DNA of 64,000 bases. Origin: Micropterix aruncella. Lineage: Eukaryota; Arthropoda; Insecta; Lepidoptera; Micropterigidae. Each line of letters starts with the position of its first letter. The first letter of the stretch is position 1. The stretch is taken from positions 36,944,495 through 37,008,494 of the forward strand of contig OX155951.1 in NCBI GenBank assembly GCA_944548615.1, in the 5' to 3' direction. Position numbers and translations under genes: made by a program. Below the pieces are notes generated by a model that did not search any database, had not been told where the DNA came from, and was given only the letters and a program-made list of their open reading frames with translations. Shown here piece after piece: positions 42,401 through 54,400 of the stretch.

Positions 42401-45400
42401 TTAGATGTCAATATTTCAATATAAATTTTATGTCAATATTTCCATATCAATTTTAGATGTCAAGTATCCAATATAAATTTTATGTGAAAATGTCAATATT
42501 ATGAAATCGAAGACCATCGCGGTTGTTTGACATTTACCATTGTCCGGAATAGATAGTCTACCATAGACAACGGCGGTTGCAACATCGCCGAAACATCAGA
42601 TGTTACAAACTTTACGCGGTAAATTCGTTTTTATCTTATTGATAATATTTCAATACCAATTTTAGATGTCAACATTTTAATATAAATTTTATAACTCAGT
42701 ATTTCAACATTAAGTTTAGATGTCAAGATGTCAATATAAATTTTATATGTCAATATTTCATTATAAATTTTATATGTCAATATTTCAATATCAATTATAG
42801 ATGTCAATATTTCAATATCAATTTTAGATGTCAAGATTTCAAAAACGGGCAAATACTTACTTTGATAAATCTTTTGGATTCCTTCGAATTCCTCGAAAGC
42901 AACCCGAAAAAGGCCGGCACCACACACATGCAGTTGGTGAGCATAGCTCCTTTGATCACATCGAGCTCAGGAAGTACGGCAAATACTAACAATCCTATGC
43001 CAATGGTATGTAGTGTTTCTGCGAGGAATACCTGAATAAAAATAATTGTTATTATTTTTTTTTATCGGTTCATTCACCCCAAGATTTCTCCGGCAAGTAG
43101 GCAAGGGCTGATTTAGGCTGTATATTAATTTCATAAATAAAATCGAGTGTCCTTTCTCGGCTGACGGACGAACCCGGCTCCGTTGCAAACGCCTCGGGTG
43201 ACGCGGTTTGTTTTTCGGCTAAAGAACGGGGTTGGGCTAAGCACTAACAGATAGCGTTAATATTTGAAATAGTATTAGTGTAGCTTGTATATGAGATATT
43301 CCAACTAAAATTGTAATTTCGGCCCAACAAGGCATTTGCGTACCAAATTTCAAGTCTCTAGGTCGAAAATATAGAGATTGAAATATGCTTAGTGCGCTCC
43401 CTGGTGAACCGATTTAACCACAACCTTTTGAACTCTTGCCATGACAAAATGATGCCGAATTCCAGCTCAATCAGATTACGCGTTAGGGCGCCATCGTTGA
43501 GGAATTCACACGGGCACAAACACAGACACACAGAGAGACTTCAATCTGGAAATGGTCCTTATCGTCTCAGGGGGGCTCAACGTGGATATTTCCGTCTTCA
43601 TCTCGAAAAAAATATTTAGCGCATTAACAATACTTTCGAAAGTAAAAATGCACGACTGGTTTGTTTTCAGAAAATTGATAGTTACCAAAGTAAATTGTGG
43701 TCCAGTTGGTTTTTTGGAAGTTTTGAAAAAGCACATCCGGGCAGATCGGATAAAAGTGCCGATTTCAGGCACCAGAAATACAAAGAATAGACACCACATC
43801 CAGGCGACTCGCTCTTCATCCGGTAGCCTCGCGATAAACTGACGATCTCGTCCTGAAAAGAAAAACATACCGATAAAGAAAATTTTTTTGGAGTTTCCTA
43901 CAGCTACTTAAAACTGCATCAGCGCCTTTAAAATGTTGTATTTATTTGTTTATTTATTTATTTAAGAATTAATTACTATAAAACATTGATTTGCTTAAAA
44001 AATAACAGGAAACGGATGGCAAAACCTTAACCTTTTGCTTATTTCTTTCTGTCACCCAACTGGGACTAGCCTTTCTACGGTGGACAGGACTCTAATATTA
44101 CAATTAAGTTTGCTTGATTGCTTAGAAATGTACAAGTTTTAGTAAAAAGTTAATAGCACTAAATCGCCCTAAAATGTGGTCTTCAAAATAAAAAATAAAT
44201 AAAATAATAATAATAATAAATATTAAAAGATAAATGTAGATCGATAGATAGATAGAATTTTTTATTGCACATTTTAAGAAAAACATACAACAGGCGGACT
44301 TATTGCCTAAATTACAATCTCTTACAGTTAACCTTCGTGGGAGTGTACGAATGTAGGTGCCAGTAAAGTAAAATAAACAAAAGAATCTTAATACTTTTAA
44401 AAATATATCACATAACAAAGATGCCATTTTTTAAAAATGTAATTAGGATTTGGAGAATATTCATAAAGAACGAAGGATAGGAGAGGATGGGATGAGACGT
44501 AGGATAACTAGGAATTTAAGGACACGAAATGCTTTTTCAGGGACGTTTGAAACGTAGAAACCGTTGGAACGTGTCTGATGTTTGATGGTAGCTGGTTCCA
44601 TAGTCTATAATGTAGGCTGATCTACTTTATAATGATGTAGGCTGATCTACATAATATAATGATAAATCGTACTTTACTTGATTAGAGAGTGGTGTTTCAG
44701 TTATTAACTGGTGTTACAGAGACAGGGCTAAAGCAAAAAAACTATCATTAATTAGGAAAGTGCCTACCATGTGACGTAGAATATATGGCCAGACCTTAGA
44801 TTACCTACTCATGTCAACAGAGAAAATGTATAAACAAGTAAATATATTAAGAAGAATAAAAAACACGACTGCCATTACAGAAAGTGAACTATTAGTTATA
44901 TATAATTATTTTTATTACGGTTTTTTTATGAAATATTTGTAGTTTATATATTTATCCATATACATAAATGTATATTTCCGGATTGTACTCAATTAGACTT
45001 TTCATTTAACACTAAACACGATATATTAATGTTAATTTATTGACATTTGGACATTTAGACAACTACTTACTTGATATTTGAACAGTTAAGGTACCCTATG
45101 ACACAGCATGACATAACGATTCTAACATTACGATTCTAACACACCTCTAAATCGGTTCAAGCGTTTAGAAGTTATAGTGGAATAAAGAAACGGAAAATAT
45201 ACATAGAGGAACCCTGAACATTACATTCCTTTTTGTAGGGCAGTCGTGTATAAATGTCAGTTGTTGAATACAACTGTCATTTTTACAACAATACAATAAA
45301 ATGAAAAACTCTAAGTTTTTCAAAAGTATGTACTTAAGAAAACATCTGGCGGATGATTGACAAAAATATGTACATTGTTAGGATAATTTAATTATGACGT

Positions 45401-48400
45401 GTCTAATGAATTTTAGCTACATTTTAAAATTTTATTTGAGTTTGACTGCTGAAGCTATTTGCAAAACAGTGGCTCAGGTCACATTGAGTATGAGTTCGAA
45501 AGAAATCACAAAGTTTATGTCCGTTTAATTTACATTTCGCTGCATTTACTTAGGGATACATGCGAAAAAGTTAAAAAAAACACCAATACTAACGCCAAAA
45601 TAACACATAATCAAACCAAAGACAAAATTAAATACATATTTTTAAATGTTAATGTTATACGAATACTTAGGAAAAGGTCAAAAGTTTCATAGCGTGAAAG
45701 GTTTATTTGATTTAGTCTTCTATATTATATGAGTAATACAGCAAATCGGAGGAATATCGATTAAAAAAACAAATATTTTTTTAAATAACCTATCTGTGTG
45801 GTAATTAATGTCTATGTAAGGATGATGGATCCTCTAATAGAGGTTAAAAAAAGATTTCATTTTTTTTTTAAACATTAAACATTAAAATTATGAAATGTTG
45901 CTGAATATTAATGAAAAATTGTACACTCTGAGTTTCGATTCATTTAAAACGCTTTAGATTTTTACATTTGCGGACAAATATTTAAACGCGCGAGAATATG
46001 ATCTCAGTATAAAAGCATTATTTAACTATCTCACATAGTATTATGAGTTAAACAAAAGAAGACTTAATTAACATGTACTTTAGACCTATATCTGCCTATC
46101 AGCAGATAATTTAGTATATAATTTGAAATATTTCAGCAATGCTGACCCTACAAAGTGATGTTTCTTGAAGCGCCGCCAGTGACTAAATACTCGCATGGCA
46201 TAAATCTACAACTTACTCAATTGAATATTGCAGTATGTTACGGCTTTCCCTCTCCTGAGTTGCGACGTCATGAAGAGGATGGTTCCTTTGGCGACGACTC
46301 CTGAGATCAATACGACGATAAACGTGAGGATATAGGCCATGACTTTGCACATTTTGACGGTCATGTCGAGGCATTTTTGACTCGCCATCGACCCGCTGTC
46401 CTGCTTGACGGGCAGATCCCTGAACACGTCCCATCCTTTCGTTTCCTGGAGTGTCCTTTGGCTGTTGGCAAAGGAAAAAAATACTGTTAATTCATTATTT
46501 ACGTGGCGATCGATGAGCTTCACGCGTGCAAAGCCCGCCACAGACAACGGCGCACAACGATATACGCCCACTTTTGACACGGAAGTTACGTGGTTCGATG
46601 TAGCGATGCGGCCACACACTGCTAGCTGAACTACGCCACACAAATGTCAATCTCTTGTCGATTGCCTTAGAGAACACACGTGTTTAAGTACACATCGTGA
46701 AGCGCTTGCGACGGTTTGAAAACGGCTTGGGAGATAGAAGGGCGGAAGCGGGTGAGCGTAGAGGGAACGTTGTTGCCGTGGCCACTAAACGTGTACACAA
46801 CTTCGCTCGGGCGGCGCATCCACGGCAAGCCAAGCATGTGCCTCTGTCAACCTCTGCCTCGGCAAGCCAAGCATGTGCCACGCAGCCGTGCCTATCGGGC
46901 GCGTGGCTCGCTATGTGTAAATATGTATAGCAGATCGTATTGAACACAGTGTGAAACGTAGCCGTGCACAGCAGTCTGTGGCGGGATTTAGCTCTATGAC
47001 CGGCTTCCACATATACAAATTGACTTTTAAAATGATATAATATAACTAGAAATACTAAAAAATACAAGATTTACATTATCAAACATAGATTTAAAAAACT
47101 AAAATGAAAGAAATAACTTTAGGTACCTGGAAAGTGCAAGATAGGAAGAATATAAATTATTATGTCATCAAATTGTGCGTGTGTGTGTGTGTATGCAAGA
47201 AAGAAGGAGAGATAGCCGTGTGAAAAGGTTTTAATGTAATGAGGTATGAGTAAAGCCGCTTTCACAGCTTTGGAAAACAGATTGAACAATAATTAAAATA
47301 TATCAAAATCGAAAGCCTGGCATAGAAATAAGAAATAAGAAATAAGAAAAATTTATTTTCAAAAACCCGATCTGGGTATAGAAATTACATATAACAAAAA
47401 ATTGTATTTCTACAAATGAAATTACATTTCAAATTATAAAAAAAGTGGATAAAAAACTAATATTAAAAAAAACATAGAAATTAAAAAATAACAAAGACAT
47501 AAAAACTAAAAAAATAAAAATAAACAGAAATAATGAAAAACATAGAGAATCAGCGATTCAATAACGAAAATATATGAAAACTAGAAAAATAGAAAGCATC
47601 CAAAGAGTTCTACATAGGGCTCTATGGTAAAAAAAAGGCGCTAAAAATATTTTTAATAGCCTCCCGCAATGATCTGTCACGTTTCCTCTACTATGTATAT
47701 GTAGATATATTGAATCCAGATCTATCGAAAACACCTGGCTGAAAATTAATATACGCGGATTATAAGGCCATTGCTTTTGCAGTCAAAGTTTTTCAGATAC
47801 TGAACGAGATCCTTAACAGAGACATTTATATCTTGGAACATTATTTTTAATATTGGCAATCAAACCGAATCCGATCAAAACTGCGTCGTTCGTTTTCAAC
47901 TTCAACAATAATAAAGTGAACAAAAAATGAAATCTGGCCATGTGCAATAAATCTATCACCGATTATGCATATCCTGGATACATAGGTGTAACGCTATACC
48001 GCAGCTTAACTTTGAAAGCTCACTTAGAAGCAGCATTTAGTAAAATAAATATGAGCAATAATATCATTTGTAAATTGCCAGGAACAAGCTGAGGCTGTAC
48101 AGCTAGTATCCTAAAAATTTTCGCCCTGGCATTGGCTTATACCACTGCAGAATATGGCGCTCTACAATTAGAAAAATATTGAATTTCTTCTTAAATTACC
48201 ATTTTGTTATTACGGTTTTATGATGTGTATCAATATCGCCAACACAGTGGCATATGCGTTAACGGCTCCCTAGACGATCAAGCATGCTTGACAAGCATCG
48301 CGTCGAGGGCTGGGAAGGGATCGTAAACCGCAGGAAAAACGCAAATATTTTTTAAAAATATTTACCAAAAATGCCTAATTTTGTAGTTTATACCAGGGAG

Positions 48401-51400
48401 TCAAGTCATCCATCACTCAATTGCGTCTAATTAATGTTAATCCCTGGTATAAACTACAAAATTAGGCATTTTTGGTAAATACTTTAAAAATATATTTGCA
48501 TTTTTCCTGCGGTTTACGATCCTTTACCAGTCCGCGACGCGATGCTTGTCAAGCATGCTTGATCGTCTAGGGAGCCCTTTACAAAAATCTCCAGCTGTGG
48601 TTAATATGGGTCTCAACCTTGAGACCCATATTAGGAAGTGGCAGGGGGATAATGGACTTCAGGCTGATTAATCTTCGGCTCTAGACCTGGTATGGTAAGG
48701 CGCAGTGGAGTGTTGTCCGCTACAATAGGCGAAACCCGTCAACCCAGGAAGTTATAACAATAAATGATAGTTCTTTCAATCTGGGCTGAGCGTAGAGACT
48801 TGGGGACAAAGCTCCACCAACTAGCTCCACCAACTGGCCCACGAGAATCCAACACCAAACCGGGTAGTTAACCCAGCGGGCTTCCACGCGCCCTCGCTAC
48901 CAGTAATAGCCGGAGTACATTCGGTAGAGATCGCTTGCGCGGTCCACTACCTAATGTAAGCGGCGATTCAGTTCGAATCATCGCGGACCGAGGCATCCTT
49001 TGCCCGTCTGTTCACGCGGGATCATTAGGTCAACAACCATTCGGTCAACAGCCACCCCCGCAAACAAAGTCGTTTCCAGAATCCCCCTTTATAAGTCGGA
49101 ATGCACAGTCAATTTGCTGACTCCGCACGGTGCGCAAACCGAGCAGGTGCGCCCGAAGAACAAATCCCAGTGGAAACTGACACACAGGGTACCGAGTTTT
49201 ACGAACTTCTGCGTGAAGGCTACAGGATGAGTGTTTACCCGTGAGTTGGGCCCACCCAAAAACGAAGCGGGTAATAATGACTCAACTGCACTGGGCCCGT
49301 TAGCACAAGGGCAGTGAGTATCTACATTCCTAGTGTTCAAACAAGTAAAACGGCAAAGTGAAAGTGTGAAACGCGCAAGTGCAATGTAACGTGAAAAGCG
49401 TCTGAAAACGACCACACCATTTTTCTTTCATTCAGGAGCACACTAATCTCGTGATCTTGACACTATTTACCACAATTTAAGGGGCATAGAAGGGGGGAGA
49501 GGGGGGGCATTTCCTTTAGCCATCTTCTGAAAAACGCGTTACTTGATTGCTGTTTCACAATTTTATGACTAGATTTAGTCGGTATTATAACAATATAAAG
49601 TTCTTAATCTATAGCAATTATTGATCTTTGACGCAGTTGCCAACATCCTGCCTAACGCCGTTTCCTAAACACACTACGCATCGTAAAACCTTACGACACC
49701 GACTAATAAAGTTGGCATGAAATATAATACACAAGAGAGTAATAAAATCGGCGCTTCGCTTATTTCAACGTAAAATAAACGTAAATTATAATAATAATCA
49801 TAATCAAAATCAGTTTATGAAATTCAAATAATACGGTACAGAAAAATAATCATCAATATTATTGAATTCGTCAAAGGGCGGCAGAAATGTATGAGCGCTG
49901 GGCCCACCTCTCCAATAACATTAACGTATTTAAAATTGAAAAGATCTATTAAAGTAAGTATTTTCTCTTCAATATTTTAATAAAAGGAGTGGCCAGGGTC
50001 ACATATTATTAAACTAATTAATTCTGGGTGCGGTTTGGTTTATTATATATATACAGACTGCGTGGGATACCTAATGAAACTTCCAATTACTTCGGCTTCA
50101 AAAAAAACATATAAAAACGTTTACATGGTTATGTCGCGCCTTAGTTCATTAATGAACATCATGTATGTAATAAATTCAAATATGACGAATATATTTCAGA
50201 GTTTTTTTTAAACATATATCTACCAACAATATTATCTATTCAAATTACTTGCAAATTACTTTTTTTATATATATATATATACTGGTTCCGGGTGAACGCC
50301 ATTAACAAAAATAGTCAAGTGTCATTAGATCGAAATAATCTGTATTTTAAGGAAATTCGCGTAATTTGCTATCGAAATAGTAAAACTCAAAGTGAAAGTA
50401 GTATGTTAATCAATTAAGCGTGACTAGAATATGCTTTTATTTTTTGTAGCAAGTAGCTTGACTATTTCTTAAGGCTCACCAGTTAATCTGCAGGGGCAAT
50501 TTCTTGTAGCTTGGGGGCTTGCAGAGGCGACTTTCGACACATCTTAAGTTTTAATACGACCATTGATTGTACATACGACCGTGAACTTGAATACACGTTC
50601 ATTTGTTTTCTATGCAAGATAGAGTTTATTTCATTTGAATTATTTTATTTAAATTATGTCCTGATTTGGAATTCTGTTTTTTAGGCCGTAAGAATATGAA
50701 AAAATATATATTTGTGTCAAATTAAGGTTCGATAGAAGATGTATAAAAACTAGGAAAAAAGCCCGCTAAAAATAAGAAAATTACGGGGTGATTGCTATGA
50801 ATGAAGCTGGATTTTGATTGAGGTGTATTGACTGATTACAAAACAGGATACTGATTTTTTTAAAGTGAATTATGCAAAAAATCGATCACTCGGTACTAAA
50901 ATCGCCGGTGACAGTACAACCAATCAACAATGTATGTTTCTCTAATCGCACTCGTTCCCAGATATCGCTAGCTAAATACGACAATGGGTTATCTTTAAAA
51001 AAGGGGTTTTGAGATAAACGCATTTTTAGTTTTGCTCAAGTTCTAACTTTATTATATATATTTATTTTAAATTCAACGTGTGGTTTTTCAAGACAAAACA
51101 CTTATTTTCTAGCTTTGATTATTTTGAAAAAGGTAAACTTTAATTTGTATGGTTAATTTTAATAAAATCTAAAAAATGGGGAAATGATCGTCTAATCTTT
51201 TTTTTTAAGTTTATTTTTTTTTTTTATATTTAGGAAATATTTTTAAACAATGATTTTGCGTCACTCCTAACTAGGCGGTACCCGTTGCAAGGAAACCGCT
51301 TATTTTATATTATATTTTAAAAAATAATAATTGTTTGATGAAAAATATGTTAAGAAAATTTATTAGTTAATAAAAAAAACACAAAATAATGATTAAAAAT

Positions 51401-54400
51401 CAAAATAATAATTAAATAATAAAAGCATTTAAAAATAATTATATAATAAATTTATATTTTGAAAATAAAAAGCTGAAACCACTCATGTTTACATAGGTAT
51501 AAGTAATTTATATTGTTAGAGATGTAAGGGTGTGTTTTTTTGTGTAAATGCGTTGCTATTTTTGAATTGGAATGTTAAATTCATTTAATACAAAAGTGAG
51601 TTGTGTTTTAAATTGCATAAATAACTTAGTGTTGCCTTTCACCTTCCGCAGTTGTGTCTGAAATTGCATAAATATCTAAGTGTTGTATTTATTTTTTAGA
51701 AGTTGGCATTGAAATGATAAAGTCGATTCTATTAACCCAGTATTGCAACTTTACATTCAACACTGCTATTGTGACGAGACGGGTATTTTTTTTCAGGAAA
51801 CCCACTGGAATTTAAGATATTACTCGTGATATTCGATATGTATGTATAATTAACTTAAAATCGACTTTTTGACAGATGATTCACTGTCGTTTTCAGCTAG
51901 CGTTGTATAAATTGTAGGGACCCGTTGGCTATACGGAATAAGTTAAAAATCCAGATTTGAGACAATCCCAAAACGAGTATTTTTTCTGCAATTGTCACTG
52001 ACAAAATTAAACACATAATAAACCTGATTTCGTTAACAGTGTCCAACCTACGCACAGGCGATCCCAAAGACGATTACCATTTCTTGTTTGTTTTAAATAC
52101 GTGATTAAATCAAATGGAATGACCGCTTTTAATATGGTTTCGCCTTCGCCCGCAATAATTTATGAAAGAAGGTTAGCTGTAAACGCGTAGGTATTTCTCT
52201 ATTCACAGATTTTCCATTTGATAGTTTACCATATTTTCTTAATTAGTGTAACTTAAGTGAGTTTGGCGCCTTTTTTGCATAATTTAATGACGGCTAATTG
52301 CTGGTTTTAACGATTATAGATAGCAATTTCACTTGCATACATTCCGGTTTCTGACAAACGATTCGTTGGGCAATGTTGAAAGTGTTCTACAGTCACGGGA
52401 GCACGGCAAAGCATGAAGTCTCGAAGAAGTAGCTGACAGTGGCTGACACCATGTATCGCATAGGATACATACTAGTAGATATAGCCCAGTGACAGGATAT
52501 TAACGTTCTGATTATAAGATCGTATATATAACGTTCTGATTATAACGTTCTGATTATAACGTTCTGATTATATTTAACGTTCTGATTATAACGTTTTGAT
52601 AAATGATTATAAGAAGTGTGAGCGATTTCTTAAATTTTACTTATGATTTGCGATAAAGTTATACAAGGAGGATTGGGGCTTAACATGGAACCTATCTATT
52701 TCTTACAACCTACCTAGTTTTACAATTACCCATTTAATAGCAAACTAGTTTCATGTGCTTCTCTATCTAACACAATGACGCGCGTTGATGCCTAAAAGAG
52801 TTAAAAATATTTTGTTTTTTATGCTGCGTCCAGATTATTAACACTGCCCGTTGACATTTTTAGAGTTTAAAGCGTATGCAATCTTTCACTGCGCCAACCC
52901 ACATTTAAGAGATTCCCTAAATGTACACCTACTGCTGGGACATATTTTTTTCTAGCGTAATTAGGTTATGTACATGGAAGAAACAAATAGTAAGATCCCG
53001 TGTTATACGCCTCCGCGTACCCGCCGTTCTGCTGATGGTTTTGTTGCTGACATTGCAAGCGTATGCATTAAGGGATTAAAATATAACGAACCTTTGATAG
53101 CGCCATGCCAAAATTGTAGGCAGCATTCGGTTGGCCGTAGCAAGGAGCTCGCGGACTACCTGGCCACAACCTGACTACTATTATTTTTATAGTGCCCAGT
53201 CAACAACAAACTCATTTTTTTTGTGTAGTTACTATTTGGCGAAAATTTTTGCTCAATTTTGCTTAATTTTTACTTTTGAAGTCATCTCCTAAAAAACGTT
53301 ATAATTATTCCACTATGATCTGATTTAAAAAAAATTTTTTTTAATGCTTCATACGTATATTCACAAACACAACAAATATTATCGGCCCAAGCAACTGAAT
53401 TGGCAGAGATACTCGTTGTTTCTAAAACATAGTACATATAGCGTCCGTAGCCACGTTGACACCGGTTCTTCTCGTTGTAACCGAAGTTAAGCAGCGTTGG
53501 GCGCGGTCAATACTTGGATGGGTAACCGCCTGAGTGTTTGACTGCGTGATGCTATAAATTCTTATCTAGAAGATGGTGCCAATAAGCAAAAAGGCGGGTT
53601 CCACTAAAAGTCACATGCCTTGTCGGTAAAAAAAAAACATTGAAATAGCATTAGAAATGTATATTTTAGAGGCTTATCTACTAGCACGTAGGCTATACAA
53701 TCGCCACAAACAATCACTTTTATATTACTTTTACCAATAACGCTCAGACGTTATATACTACTTATTCAAATTACCGTGATTACCTGTGGAGGTCCTGTAT
53801 ACGCGTATGATTAAGTATCACTGTCATTCTAGATAATATATAGCCCAGCATCCTGTTCAGTAGAAAGTTTAAGAATATCATTACGTTTTTTGAATTTCAG
53901 GCCATTTTTATCAAAATATAGCGCCCCCGTTTATTAATTTGTCCAACTTTCTGTTAAAGCAGCTGGTTGGCAGGGCGGGGGGAACTGTAACTCCTTCCCA
54001 TGACTGTCGGGCCGGTAGCGGAGTTGGATCAGTAGATCGTCTTCGTCACAACGTCTTTGCGGCGCATTCCAGGGTGACAAGATGGCCGTAACCGTTAAAT
54101 TATACTGAGATGGCGGGCTCGCTCGCAGGAATGAACAAACTACAATTTGACCGCAAGCATATCGATGAATGTTCTTCGTAGGAACACGCGATCTTCTATC
54201 TCCTTCCATATACCGAGGTGCAACACCTATAAGATACCTACTATGTGCTGGTTGGTATACCGGATACCTAAGTATCATACAATCGATTTTTTATGGCATA
54301 AACATTTTTCAATTCATTTTTATATTAGCTATAAAAGCGTTTCAGGTAACATAGCTTAACAATATTTCTCTTACCCAAAATAAAAATTTTTGAATTTTTA

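Noticed and set aside
46684..47067. 127-codon minus-strand ORF upstream of exon 2 and its antisense partners
   Set aside because: Several frames are open at once in a GC-richer patch, and there is no family resemblance.
52502..52610. Short AACGTTCTGATTAT repeats as operator or CRISPR
   Set aside because: Simple tandem repeat in a 9-kb intron, no spacers, no regulatory context.
52968..53174. 68-codon ORF on the plus strand
   Set aside because: No recognisable domain, single frame in intron 1, no splice or promoter support.
53441..53553. A functional 5S rRNA gene
   Set aside because: Altered ends and inner segment, no T-run terminator directly after, and a SINE-like tail.
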